From Caulobacter sp. UNC279MFTsu5.1 (GTDB lineage Bacteria; Pseudomonadota; Alphaproteobacteria; Caulobacterales; Caulobacteraceae): a stretch of 64,000 bases of DNA. The stretch is taken from positions 1 to 64,000 of the forward strand of contig NZ_FORN01000022.1 of NCBI RefSeq assembly GCF_900114015.1, read 5' to 3'. Numbering within the stretch: the stretch's first letter is position 1; the number at the start of each line of letters is the position of its first letter. Made by a program: the position numbers and the translations under genes. The notes under the pieces are model-generated. The model did not search any database and had not been told where the DNA came from. It saw only the letters and a list, made by a program, of their open reading frames with translations. Shown one piece after another: positions 1-8,645 of this stretch.

Positions 1-386
1 CGCACCTTGACCGACACCGGCGGCAGGGACGGGGCGAAATAGCGCTCCATCTGCGAGGGCGCGCCCGGCCAGGGCTGGGCCGCCACCTCCAGCGACAGGG
101 TCCCGGACGTGAAGACGTCGGCCCCGCCCTTCTGGTCGTGGCGCCAGCCCTTGGCGTCGCTGTCGGCCACGAAGCCGTAGCCCGGCGCCGAAGCCGCCAG
201 GTCCTTGTCCTGGCTGATCGTCACCCGCACGATGTTGGGCGCGTAGGTCTCCACCGAAACGTACGAGCCGTTGCGGTCCATCACCGCCAACGGCGCGGCC
301 ACGGCCGCCCCGGCCGCCACGCTCAGCGCCAGGCCCAACACCAGCCCAGCCGACCAGCGTCCCGCGACCTTGTTCAGCCGATCCAT
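1..386 (-). CDS. Glycoside hydrolase family 31 protein, N-terminal part (runs off the left edge)
   Basis: The reverse strand carries an open frame from an ATG at 386, preceded by a GGGGAGC ribosome site, to the window edge (128 codons). It begins with a signal peptide (about residues 1-33, hydrophobic core LVLGLALSVAAGAAVAA). The mature start, with SYVSVETYAPNIVRVT and QMERYFAPSLPP, resembles the N-terminal beta-sandwich of secreted GH31 alpha-glucosidase/alpha-xylosidase proteins of Caulobacter relatives. GH31 enzymes cleave alpha-glycosidic bonds such as xyloglucan side chains. The catalytic barrel lies outside the window, so substrate cannot be judged. The neighbours (GH29 fucosidase, GH39 remnant) fit hemicellulose side-chain removal. 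Family call is from recalled N-terminal similarity only. Confidence 0.6.
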   Translation of the reverse strand, partial: MDRLNKVAGRWSAGLVLGLALSVAAGAAVAAPLAVMDRNGSYVSVETYAPNIVRVTISQDKDLAASAPGYGFVADSDAKGWRHDQKGGADVFTSGTLSLEVAAQPWPGAPSQMERYFAPSLPPVSVKV

Positions 387-1397
387 CGCTTGCTCCCCAT
401 AGCCCCTAAACCCCGCCGCGGCGTCGCCGCGCCGATGCGGGACCTTTCTTCATTCCATATCGTTCTTGGCGACGCGCCATACGCTGCGCGATCCTTAAGA
501 TCCCTCACCGCCAGTCGACCGCCGCTTCTCCCGCATCAGCGAGCGGCCCGGATCGCTGGCCTATTCCTCCTACCAGAGAGCCAGCCCCCAACGCCCGGAG
601 GCGTCGATCGAGCCAGGCCCTCTCGTCGCTAAATGGCAACGCTGTCATCTCTCTATGGACCTACCCCATCATCAGGATTTGGCAAGCCCATTCCTCATAC
701 AAATAGGGTGATTTTTGCAGAAACGGGGGATCGCGGCGCTGACACCGGTGACAATCGGAACGCCCGTCACGCGCCGAGCCATGGGTCGTCAAGAGGTCAA
801 ACGTCTTCACATCTCGTTGGATTATCGAGATAATATATTAGACAATTTTCTTAATTCGGCGTCGGAAAGCGACAGAGGGCATTAACAGCGCCCAAAGAGC
901 CAATTAGTCAGACAATTTATCCCGCCCCACCCGGGAAGCACGCATCACGATCGCCCCGGGCACCCCATCGTGACGCGACCTTGATTCTCGACGCCGAGCC
1001 TCATTATGTCGGCGCTGCTGGCTCTATGTCGCCGCCATCCTGAATGAGCCATCGAAAATATATCGATCTTTTTCATTTGGACAAAGATTTTTGCATATGA
1101 AGCCGAGGGGCCGATTGGCGCGGGCCTTTATGCCTCCCGCTAAGCGACGAAGCGCCAGTTTGCGAGATCAACGAAAGAACGGAAGGCTTGAGCAGCATCG
1201 GCGCGCGCCCTCGAACCTAGAACGAACTCTTGAGACGCTCTCCTTTGTACAGCGGCCCCGATCCCTGCCCCAGCCCCGGATTCTCGCCGCCGGCTCTAAT
1301 GGGAAGAGTCGGAACACGCCCTGGCTCCTCAAGCCTCCGCTTGCCCGCGCGCCCCTCGAAAGCTAGAGGCTGAAGCCCTAGTTTCGAAGGTCGCGCC
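387..1397. other. Long intergenic region with AT-rich promoter segments
   Basis: About 1 kb separates the divergent GH31 and IclR genes. No frame here has a convincing start site or family signature. Two AT-rich patches (about 815-860 and 1040-1100) stand out from the GC-rich background and are likely promoter and operator DNA. The motif AGACAATTT occurs twice (about 839-848 and 910-918). A TGCATATGAA box is annotated separately. The rest may be decayed coding sequence, but I recognise nothing in it. Confidence 0.5.
1088..1102. promoter_or_regulatory. Candidate IclR-type operator, copy 1
   Basis: TTTTTGCATATGAAG matches, at 12 of 15 positions, the box TTTCTGCATATGAAA at 2290-2304 before the GH29 gene. 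Both are preceded by GGACAA. It lies in an AT-rich patch between the divergent GH31 and IclR genes, about 300 bp before iclR, so it could control either. Binding by the neighbouring IclR protein is inference. Confidence 0.4.
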
Positions 1398-2150
1398 ATG
1401 TCGGATCGCAAGTACACCGCGCCCGCCCTGGAAAAGGGCCTGGATATTCTGGACCTGCTGGCGAGCCACGGCCAGGCCATGACCCTTTCCCAGATTTCGG
1501 TGGCGATGCAAAAGTCGGTCGGCGAGATCTTCCGGATGATCCACGTCCTGGAGTTCAAGGGCTTCATCGAGACGGTCCCGGGCGCGGAAGGCTACGCGTT
1601 GACGAACCGGCTGTTCCGCCTCGGCATGGCGCGCGCGCCGGTCAAGACCCTGCTGGAAGCCGCGCTTCCGCAGATGCGCGAACTGGCCGCGAGGGTCGAG
1701 CAATCCTGTCACCTCGCCCAGGCTTCACGCGAGCAGATCGTCGTCGTCGCCCGGATCGAGAACCCCGGCTACTACGGCTATTCGGTGCGCACCGGCCACC
1801 GCCGGGACATCGTGGAGGCGACCTCGGGCATGGTGCTCTACGCCTTCCAGCCCCCGCCGGTGCAGATCCGGTGGCGCGAGATGATCTTCAACGGCGTCTC
1901 CAAGGCCGGACGAGCCGCCTTCCTGGCCAACGCCGAGCGGGTCGCCCAACAGGGCTATTGGCGCGCCGAAAGCGATCTCGTGCCGAACGTCATCGACGTC
2001 TCATCGCCGATCATGGCCGACGGGGCCGCGATCGCGGCCCTGACCATGCCCTACATCCACAAGCGCGGCGTGCGGGCCGTCGACGAGATCATCGCAGAGG
2101 TCAAGGCCACCGCCGCGGCGATTTCGCGCGAGATCCAGGGCGTCGCCTAG
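1398..2150 (+). CDS. IclR-family transcriptional regulator
   Basis: A 250-residue protein of normal IclR length. Residues about 8-68 form the winged helix-turn-helix (ALEKGLDILDLLASHG, then TLSQISVAMQKSVGEIFRMIHVLE). Residues about 85-245 form the effector-binding domain (SCHLAQASREQIVVVARIE, SSPIMADGAAIAALTMPYI). IclR proteins bind small carboxylic or sugar-derived ligands and usually repress or activate adjacent catabolic genes. The ATG at 1398 follows GAAGG at a suitable distance. It lies between GH31 (divergent) and GH29 (downstream, same strand, about 190 bp away). The shared TGCATATGAA boxes make these the likely targets. Ligand unknown, plausibly a sugar derivative. Confidence 0.9.
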   Translation: MSDRKYTAPALEKGLDILDLLASHGQAMTLSQISVAMQKSVGEIFRMIHVLEFKGFIETVPGAEGYALTNRLFRLGMARAPVKTLLEAALPQMRELAARVEQSCHLAQASREQIVVVARIENPGYYGYSVRTGHRRDIVEATSGMVLYAFQPPPVQIRWREMIFNGVSKAGRAAFLANAERVAQQGYWRAESDLVPNVIDVSSPIMADGAAIAALTMPYIHKRGVRAVDEIIAEVKATAAAISREIQGVA

Positions 2151-2289
2151 TCGGCGCCCGTAGACCCTCGCCTGAAAAGGTTATGGCTCGGCATCGGCGG
2201 AAGGCGACGCCGGTCGCGCGGAGGTGCGGATTTCGCGCCCTCGGACGCCCAGCGCCCGATTTTTTAAAGCCGCAGACTATTGCGGACAA

Positions 2290-2323
2290 TTTCTGCATAT
2301 GAAATTACGTTCGCATACAAAAC
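2290..2323. promoter_or_regulatory. Two tandem candidate operators in the GH29 promoter
   Basis: TTTCTGCATATGAAA (2290-2304) is followed 18 bp on by the related GTTCGCATACAAAAC (2309-2323). They share the core TNYGCATAYRAAA with the box at 1088-1102. They sit 20-50 bp before the GH29 start, a position suited to blocking or touching RNA polymerase. Spacing close to two helical turns suggests binding to one face by an IclR-type oligomer. Regulator assignment is inference from proximity. Confidence 0.45.
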
Positions 2324-2341
2324 TATAAATGGGGATGGTCC

Positions 2342-4000
2342 ATGGCGCCCAGCAGACGAATGCTCATGCACGGCTTGGCGGCGGCGGGCGCGGCAAGCAC
2401 TCTGCCCGCTCAGGCGGCCGACCTGGCGCCGACGGGCTTCGACCAGATCGCCGACGGCCCGTTCAAGCCGACCTGGGAGTCCCTCAACGCCGGCTACAAG
2501 GCGCCGGATTGGTTTCGTGACGCCAAGTTCGGACTCTGGGCCCACTGGGGCGCGCAGTGCGTGCCCGAGGCCGGCGACTGGTATGCGCGCAGCATGTACC
2601 TTCAGGGACAAGCCGCCTACGACCACCACCTGAAGACCTATGGTCATCCCGCCGACACGGGCTTCATCGACCTCTATCCGAAGTGGCGGGCGGAGAACTG
2701 GAATCCGGACGATCTGCTGGATCTCTATGCAAAGGCCGGCGCCAAGTACTTCGTCGCCATGGCCAACCACCACGACAATTTCGACGCCTATGATTCCAGG
2801 TTCCATGACTGGAACACCGTCAAGATCGGCCCCAAGAAGGACATCATCGGCATCTGGGCCAAGGCGGCGCGCAGGCGCGGTTTACGCTTTGGCGTCTCCA
2901 ACCACTCCGCCCACGCCTGGCACTGGTTCCAGACCGCCTACGGCTACGACCCCGAAGGCCCCCGCAAGGGCGAACGCTACGACGCCTTCAAGCTCTACAA
3001 GATCGACGGCAAGGGGAAGTGGTGGGAAGGCCTGGACCCGCAGCAGCTCTATGCCGGACCGGCCATGCCGATGCCCGACGGTCTTCAAAGCATAGCCGAA
3101 GCCGACAAGTGGCACGAAGCCAATGATCGCGTCTGGACCGAAAAGGCGCCGCTGAACAATCCGGCCTTCACGCGCCAGTGGTACCTGCGCTGCAAGGACC
3201 TGATCGACAGCTACAAGCCGGACCTCGTCTATTTCGACAATTTCGACCTGCCTCTGGAGCAGGCTGGCCTCGACATCACCGCCCACTTCTACAACGCCTC
3301 GCGGCAGTGGAACGGCGGCCGGCTGGAGGCCGTGGTCAACGTCAAGCCCGAACACGGTCGCGTGGTCCCGGGCGTGGTTCCCGACGTCGAGCGCGGCTTG
3401 CGCAGCGACATCAGCCCAATCGCCTGGCAGACCGACACCTGCATCGGTTCCTGGCATTACGATCGCCGGATCTTCGAGCAGAAGGGCTACCTGCCAGCGG
3501 CCGAAGTGATCCACCGGCTTTGCGACATCGTCTCCAAGAACGGCAACCTGCTGCTCAGCATTCCCGTCCGCCCCGACGGGACGATCGACTCCGAAGAGCG
3601 GCGGATCGTCGAAGAGATCGGCGGCTGGATGGGGCGGTTTTCGGACGCGATCCACGGCACCCGTCCGTGGGCGGTGTTCGGCGAAGGACCGACCGAAGTG
3701 GCGGGCGGCATGTTCAACGAGGGGAAGCAGAAGCCCTTCACCGCCAGGGACATCCGCTTCACCACCAAGGGCAAGTCGCTCTACGCCATCACGCTCGGGC
3801 GGCCCGAGGGCGGTCAGGTGTCGATCGCGTCCCTGGTCAAGGATGGGGCGCACGCCAAGCGGCCGGTCCGGCGCGTGACTCTGGCCGGTGAGCATGCGGC
3901 GCTGACCTATCGCCAGGACAGAACCGGCCTCCATGTCACCATCCCCGAGGGCGCGCTCCACCCGTTCGGCGTGGCGCTTCGGATCGAAGGCGTCATCTGA
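2342..4000 (+). CDS. Secreted alpha-L-fucosidase, glycoside hydrolase family 29
   Basis: A 552-residue protein. It removes terminal alpha-L-fucose from glycans such as xyloglucan, outside the cytoplasm. Residues 4-26 look like a Tat signal (SRRMLMHGLAAAGAA, then A-rich cleavage region). GH29 landmarks: WFRDAKFGLWAHWG (57-70), YFVAMANHHDNFDAYDS (136-152), and KPDLVYFDNFDLP (292-304). Asp299 is at the position of the GH29 nucleophile, although the usual small residue after Asp is Asn here. The C-terminal part (about 440-552) is a beta domain (WAVFGEGPTEV). The start at 2342 follows GGGGATGG. An ATG at 2329 is in another frame. It has its own promoter with putative IclR boxes and is followed directly by GH39 debris. 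Confidence 0.92.
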   Translation: MAPSRRMLMHGLAAAGAASTLPAQAADLAPTGFDQIADGPFKPTWESLNAGYKAPDWFRDAKFGLWAHWGAQCVPEAGDWYARSMYLQGQAAYDHHLKTYGHPADTGFIDLYPKWRAENWNPDDLLDLYAKAGAKYFVAMANHHDNFDAYDSRFHDWNTVKIGPKKDIIGIWAKAARRRGLRFGVSNHSAHAWHWFQTAYGYDPEGPRKGERYDAFKLYKIDGKGKWWEGLDPQQLYAGPAMPMPDGLQSIAEADKWHEANDRVWTEKAPLNNPAFTRQWYLRCKDLIDSYKPDLVYFDNFDLPLEQAGLDITAHFYNASRQWNGGRLEAVVNVKPEHGRVVPGVVPDVERGLRSDISPIAWQTDTCIGSWHYDRRIFEQKGYLPAAEVIHRLCDIVSKNGNLLLSIPVRPDGTIDSEERRIVEEIGGWMGRFSDAIHGTRPWAVFGEGPTEVAGGMFNEGKQKPFTARDIRFTTKGKSLYAITLGRPEGGQVSIASLVKDGAHAKRPVRRVTLAGEHAALTYRQDRTGLHVTIPEGALHPFGVALRIEGVI

Positions 4001-4236
4001 CGGCCGCCAGGAACTCGGCCCCCCAAGGCCGCGCCCGCCGTCGAGGGGCCGCCCACCCAGAGGGCCGGATCGACCGCCTTGATGGCTCGGGCGCTGACGT
4101 CATAGAGCTCGAAATAGCGGCCTGATCAGCCGTTTCCAGAAACCGTCGAGGTTGGGCTCGTTCCACACCCCGAAGAACCACTTGCGGACCTCCTCGACGC
4201 CATAGCGCTGGCGGACGCGCCGGACGAGGCGTCGAT
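4001..4236 (-). pseudogene. Decayed fragment of a GH39 beta-xylosidase
   Basis: Read on the reverse strand, three frames join into one protein segment. [17 protein letters not shown] leads to [12 protein letters not shown]. After a frame change it reads ADQAA, then [19 protein letters not shown] and VGGPSTAGAA, and after another slip WGAEFLAAV. The order and WNEPN (acid/base glutamate) are typical of the GH39 barrel. Both ends of the gene are missing and at least three frameshifts interrupt it, so it cannot make enzyme. It starts right at the GH29 stop codon in convergent orientation. It is the trace of a former xylosidase in this glycan locus. Confidence 0.8.
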
Positions 4237-4302
4237 CAGATTTCGCCAGGCCCTAGCTTCGGGTGTGCGGTCCTGAGTGCGGACAGTCGCGGACTCCTCC
4301 CT

Positions 4303-5499
4303 TCAATCGGCGGCCGGCCGCAAGCGGCCCGGAGCCAGGAGCTTGCCGCCCAGCCAACGCCGCGCGGGCTCGTCATAGGCCTTGAGGCATACATAGGCGA
4401 TCGCGACGGCCGCCACGAACACCCCCGCCCCGACCAGCGCGCCCTGCGCCGCGGGAACCTTCTTGTTCACGACCCAGCCGGTGTAGATGTAAACCAGCGG
4501 ATAGTGGGTGATGTAGAGCGGGTAGGACAAGTCGCCGAAGAAGCGGGCGATCCGCACCGACGGGCCGTCCACGTTCTTCTCGCCGGCCCCGATGACGACG
4601 ATCAGCGGAAACAGCACGATGACGCAAAGGGCTTCGTAAAGGCCGTTGACCCACAGCCGCTCCGTCCCGCCGAATCTTGGGAGGGCCAGCGCCACGATCA
4701 GCAGCAGGCCGCAGACCGCGAAGGCGCCGCCGACCTTGATCCGCCTGCCCAACCGCATCAGCAGCACGCCGGCGAAGAACGGGAAGAGCACGCGCGTGAG
4801 GCCGATGCGGATTCCGCCGGCGTCGAGCGCCCACCCGCCGATGACGTCGCCCCGGGGGCCGAACACCAGCATGTGGACGAGCGCCAAGGCCGCCAGAGCC
4901 ACGAGGCCGCCCAGCGCGCGGTTCGACAGCTTCCGCAGCCCCGCCGCATAGAGGATGTTGGCGAGGTATTCGTAGAACAGCGACCAGGCCGGCCCGTTCA
5001 GCGGATAGTTCTCGGTCCAACCACGGATCTCCGCCGACGGCGTCAGCGGGATCATCAGACAGCCGAGCAGCATGACGCCCACGATCTGCCAGACCGAAGC
5101 CGCTTCCAGCTTGGGGAAGACGGAGGAGTACTGGAAGACGACGAGGGCCGCGCCGATCAGGCTGCCCATGATGATCATCGGCTGAAGCCGCACCAGGCGG
5201 CGCTTGTAGAACTCCCACTGACTCATGCCCGCCGCCCAGCGATCATCGTAGGCGTATGCGATCACGAAGCCCGACAGCAGAAAGAAGAAATCCACCGCGA
5301 GGTAGCCGTGGTTGATGATCTGCTTCTGTGGGTTTCCGCCCGCATAGACTTCGAACAAATGGAAGACGACCACCATCAGGGAGGCCACGCCACGTAGGCC
5401 GTCGAGAATGACGTAGTGGCCTTTCGGGGACGCTGTCGCGACTGTCGATGTCGCCGCTTCCGACGACGGTGTCGCGAGCGTCCAAGTCTGCTCAGTCAT
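4303..5499 (-). CDS. Membrane acyltransferase, family 3 (OafA/YrhL-like)
   Basis: A 398-residue multi-spanning inner-membrane protein. After a hydrophilic start it shows the family signature YVILDGLRGVASLMVVVFHL (about 28-47) and VDFFFLLSGFVIAYAYDDRW, with the conserved motif His, then about ten hydrophobic segments. Family members transfer acetyl or other acyl groups from the cytoplasm to surface sugars, lipids or peptides. The ATG at 5499 has GGGGAGG upstream. It stands alone, flanked by two gene-remnant zones, so its substrate cannot be inferred from context. Confidence 0.9.
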   Translation of the reverse strand: MTEQTWTLATPSSEAATSTVATASPKGHYVILDGLRGVASLMVVVFHLFEVYAGGNPQKQIINHGYLAVDFFFLLSGFVIAYAYDDRWAAGMSQWEFYKRRLVRLQPMIIMGSLIGAALVVFQYSSVFPKLEAASVWQIVGVMLLGCLMIPLTPSAEIRGWTENYPLNGPAWSLFYEYLANILYAAGLRKLSNRALGGLVALAALALVHMLVFGPRGDVIGGWALDAGGIRIGLTRVLFPFFAGVLLMRLGRRIKVGGAFAVCGLLLIVALALPRFGGTERLWVNGLYEALCVIVLFPLIVVIGAGEKNVDGPSVRIARFFGDLSYPLYITHYPLVYIYTGWVVNKKVPAAQGALVGAGVFVAAVAIAYVCLKAYDEPARRWLGGKLLAPGRLRPAAD

Positions 5500-5799
5500 G
5501 AGGCCTCCCCGCGCCTTGCTTGCGCCTATGCGGGTTCTGTGGACCCGATGGGAGGCGCATGGCGTCCCGCTTTGGCATTTGCGCCTTCGAATTTACAAGT
5601 AAAAATTAATGGCGCTAATAAAATTACCAGATTGGACCTGGCGTGTGAGACTTGTGCGACGGCCTCATCAAGACCTTCATGCACCGCCGACGGCGATGAT
5701 CGAAAACATCATCGACCACCGGCCGGCCTGAAGAAGCGCGCGGCGAGCGACCAACTCCCGCAACGGCACAAGGCGGCGCCAACCCAATCGCCCCAACGC
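5500..5799. other. Gene-free stretch upstream of the acyltransferase
   Basis: Holds an AT-rich patch at about 5590-5625 (likely promoter of the acyltransferase) and otherwise nothing I can assign. Confidence 0.4.
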
Positions 5800-6030
5800 T
5801 CAGCGCGCCGACGCGGCCTCCTCGATGAGCGCGGCGACCTTGTCGGGGTGGGAGACCATCAGGGCATGGGAAGCGCCCTCGATCGCGACGGTCTTGCGCA
5901 CGTGCGCGCGCTCGGCCATGAACCGGTGGGCTTCGGCGGGAATGTTGCGATCGGCCGAACCGTAGATCACATAAGACGGCAGCCGCTTCCACGACGCCGC
6001 CGTCGCCATGTCGGAGAGCGCGCGCCGTTC
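5800..6030 (-). pseudogene. Truncated alpha/beta hydrolase, C-terminal remnant
   Basis: Only the last third of an alpha/beta hydrolase survives. RLPSYVIYGSADRNIP carries the strand and Asp region of the catalytic triad. It is followed by AHRFMAERAHVRKTVAIEGA and SHALMVSHPDKVAALIEEA with the catalytic His. The frame upstream of about 6030 turns into low-complexity arginine-rich translation, showing that the N-terminal two thirds, including the nucleophile Ser, are gone. It abuts the LysR remnant that reads in the opposite direction. Both genes were cut at their 5' ends. Confidence 0.75.
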
Positions 6031-6288
6031 TCGACTGCGACACGGGATTTGCGTTGAGGGCCGCGGCGGTCGACGGCGTGGGCATCGCCCAGTTGCTGCG
6101 CTGGACGGTGGACGAGGACCTGCGAGCCGGTCGACTGGAGATCGTCTTGCCCCCCGCCCGCTGAGCCATTGCAGATCCTGCACGCTTTCGGTCGCTTCCA
6201 ATCCCTGAGGGCGCGATTGTTCGCCGACTTCGTGGCCGATCAACTGGCGGCGCTGGGCCGCGCGGCCAACGCCCCGAAACAGGGTTAG
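6031..6288 (+). pseudogene. Truncated LysR-family regulator, C-terminal remnant with frameshift
   Basis: One frame gives GFALRAAAVDGVGIAQLLRW followed by DEDLRAGRLEIVLPPAR and a stop. Shifting frame restores EPLQILHAFGRFQSLRARLF and ADFVADQLAALGR up to the TAG at 6286. This is the end of a LysR effector domain (the usual Gly-Ile-Ala segment and final helix). The helix-turn-helix and most of the effector domain are missing. It lies head to head with the hydrolase remnant, the arrangement of a LysR gene and its divergent target. Confidence 0.75.
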
Positions 6289-6527
6289 ACGGCCTAGACC
6301 TAAGTACAGTTCCGTTTAGGACGCCCTCGCCGATACCAACACTGTCGAGCCGTGTTAATCGGACGCGACAGGGATGATGAACGTAAGAGTTTTTCCGATT
6401 TCATCTTACGGCCGACGAAACGGCAGACGAGCGTCCCACCTGTCCGGCTCAAATCCGCGCGGCGTCCGCGGTCCAAGACCTGGACCGTGGACGCCGCGCC
6501 CCGCAGCCGGCCCGCGAGGAGACCGCC

Positions 6528-6932
6528 ATGACCAACCCTGACCAAAGCCCCACCATCGCGCGTGAACCCGGCCGCGTCCGCGTGTTGTTCGAAGGCCATG
6601 ACATCGCCGACAGCGACGACGTGGTCGTGGTGCACCAGCCGGATCATCCGCCGACGCGCTATTTCCCGCGCAAGGACGTGTTCATGGTGTTCCTGAGTCA
6701 GACCGACAAGGTCACTCGCAACCCCGACAAGGGTGACGCGCGCTACTTCACCATCTATCGCGACCAGCACCTGGTCGAGAACGTGGCCTGGTCGTACGAG
6801 GCGCCCCACGCGGCCTTCGCCGACATCGCCGGCCGCATCGCCTTCCATCCCGAACACGTCGAGTTCCAGGCCCAGGGCCGCACGGCGGCCGACACGGCGA
6901 TCGCCGACGAAGATGTCGAGATCGACGGCTAG
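6528..6932 (+). CDS. DUF427 domain protein
   Basis: A 134-residue cytoplasmic protein filled by one DUF427 domain. Landmarks are RVRVLFEGHDIADSDDVVVV (19-38), YFPRKDVFM (about 48-56), the conserved YFTIYRD segment (about 79-85) and ENVAWSYEAPHAAFADIAGR, then IAFHPEHVEF. Biochemical function of the family is not established. The start has GGAGACCGCC upstream. It precedes an unknown gene by 43 bp, probably co-transcribed. Confidence 0.85.
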   Translation: MTNPDQSPTIAREPGRVRVLFEGHDIADSDDVVVVHQPDHPPTRYFPRKDVFMVFLSQTDKVTRNPDKGDARYFTIYRDQHLVENVAWSYEAPHAAFADIAGRIAFHPEHVEFQAQGRTAADTAIADEDVEIDG

Positions 6933-6975
6933 GTCCGCGAGCCCGACGTAACGCGCCCTTTCAGAGGAGGACAGG

Positions 6976-7854
6976 ATGAGCCCAGCCCCGATCAGGATCC
7001 TGCTGCAGACCACGATCGTTCCGACAGCGGACGACTGGTCCATCGCCCGCTTCAGCAAGCTGGGTCAGTTGCTGGCCGCGCAGGTCGGAGCCGACGGCCG
7101 GCGGCTGTATGACGTGACCCTGCGCGACCGCGACCCACCGGACGCGCCCGACGCGGTGCTCTCGACCCTGGACCGCAGCGACTTCGACCAGCTGTGGCTG
7201 TTCGCCGTCGACGTCGGCGACGGGCTGACGCACGAGGACTGCGGCGCGATCTCGCGCTTTCGCCGCGCGGGCGGCGGGCTGATGGTGACGCGCGACCACA
7301 TGGACTTGGGATCGTCGATCTGCACGCTGGGCGGCGTCGGCGCGGCGCATTATTTCCACACGCGCAACCCGCATCCCGACCCGGCCCAGCACACGCCCGA
7401 TGACCCCTATACGACCGCGATCTCGTGGCCGAACTTCCATTCCGGGGCCAATGGCGACTACCAGACGATCACGCCGGTCCAGCCCGTCCATCCGGTGCTG
7501 AGCGATCCGGCCTCGCCCACCGGCTCGATCCGTCACCTGCCCTCGCATCCGCACGAGGGCGGGGTCCGGGCGCCCGAGGACGAAGGCGCCCGCGTCATCG
7601 CCATGGGGACCAGCAAGGCCACGGGCCACCCGTTCAACATCGCCGTGGCCTTCGAGGCGGGACCGGCCGGCGGACGGGCGATCGCCCAGAGCACGTTCCA
7701 CCATTTCGCCGACTACAACTGGGACGTCCGGTCGGGCAGCCCGAGCTTCGTCGTCGAGCCCCCCGGCGACGGTCTGATCACTACGCCCCAGGCCATGGCC
7801 GACACCCAGCGCTACGTGCTCAACGTGGCGGACTGGCTCGGCGCCAAGGCGTAG
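6976..7854 (+). CDS. Hypothetical protein with a possible ThuA/glutamine-amidotransferase-like fold
   Basis: A 292-residue soluble protein with no signal peptide. The order PIRILLQTTIV, then FDQLWLFAVDVGDGLTHEDC, then AISRFRRAGGGLMVTRDHMD suggests a Rossmann-like class I amidotransferase or ThuA-like layout. A His-rich central segment follows (HYFHTRNPHP, HLPSHPHEGG, QSTFHHFADYNWD). I do not recognise the family with confidence and see no Cys nucleophile elbow. The start at 6976 follows AGAGGAGGACAGG. It is 43 bp downstream of the DUF427 gene. Confidence 0.55.
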   Translation: MSPAPIRILLQTTIVPTADDWSIARFSKLGQLLAAQVGADGRRLYDVTLRDRDPPDAPDAVLSTLDRSDFDQLWLFAVDVGDGLTHEDCGAISRFRRAGGGLMVTRDHMDLGSSICTLGGVGAAHYFHTRNPHPDPAQHTPDDPYTTAISWPNFHSGANGDYQTITPVQPVHPVLSDPASPTGSIRHLPSHPHEGGVRAPEDEGARVIAMGTSKATGHPFNIAVAFEAGPAGGRAIAQSTFHHFADYNWDVRSGSPSFVVEPPGDGLITTPQAMADTQRYVLNVADWLGAKA

Positions 7855-7936
7855 CTCATTCGCGACCGATAGAGCCAGGCGCCGAACCCTCAGGGCTAAA
7901 CCTTTGGATAGGTGTCGCCCGACGGGATTTGAGCCG

Positions 7937-8374
7937 ATGAAAGACGCTCGCGGCGACGCCAGCCGCGCAAGGACCGATGACTTGTCCATTGTGCCTCTTT
8001 TCGCGATCGTCGACGACGACAAGGCCATGCGCGAAGCCCTGGCGGAACTGATCGAGGTGTTCGACTTCGCCTGCCTCACCTTCGACGGGAGCGAGAGCTT
8101 CCTGGCCGCGCACGCCCCGGGACGCTTCGCGGGCCTGGTCACCGACCTCAACCTGCTGGGCGAAAGCGGGCTGCAGCTCCAGCAGCGCCTGAAGGCGCTC
8201 GATCCGGCCCTGCCCGTCATCATCATCTCCGCCCAGACCGACCAGGCCACGCGAACGCGGGCCCTGGCGTCGGGCGCGATGGCCTATCTCACCAAACCTA
8301 TCAACGACCAGGTTCTGCTCGGGCACCTCAACGCGGCCCTGGACCAGGGGCGTGGAACCTTCGAACCCGACTGA
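7937..8374 (+). CDS. Stand-alone response-regulator receiver protein
   Basis: A 145-residue protein consisting of an N-terminal tail and one CheY-like receiver domain. Landmarks are FAIVDDDKAMREALAEL (acidic pair about D26-D28), the phospho-acceptor Asp70 in VTDLNLLGESG, Ser/Thr in IIISAQT, and Lys120 in AYLTKP. The sequence is closest to the receiver of FixJ-type regulators. However, translation stops soon after alpha-5, so no DNA-binding output domain exists. The ATG at 7937 was chosen over a TTG 33 bp upstream. No kinase is adjacent. Possible roles are a phosphate sink or a partner of the FixL-like kinase at 14688-16034. Confidence 0.85.
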   Translation: MKDARGDASRARTDDLSIVPLFAIVDDDKAMREALAELIEVFDFACLTFDGSESFLAAHAPGRFAGLVTDLNLLGESGLQLQQRLKALDPALPVIIISAQTDQATRTRALASGAMAYLTKPINDQVLLGHLNAALDQGRGTFEPD

Positions 8375-8645
8375 GCCCGTGTGGCCCGACCGATCCACGA
8401 CCTGCCTTCCAGACCCTTCATTCGACATGTCCGACAGTCCGACGACCATGAGCCACGAGGCCTTTGGCCAAAACGCCTTTGGATCGGTCGACGCGTTGGC
8501 GGATCTATGCGCCGAAAGCATCATCGTCTTTGGCTTGGACCTATACCGGGGGATAGCCTGTCCCCGCCCTTTCACCCAATCGACCCACGACCGCTGGCGG
8601 CTCTAGCCTCTGATCCTCGTTTCCGGATCAGGCTTGAGTAGTGAC

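Noticed and set aside
400..1366. Several short frames in the first intergenic region
   Set aside because: None has a ribosome site or conserved-looking translation.
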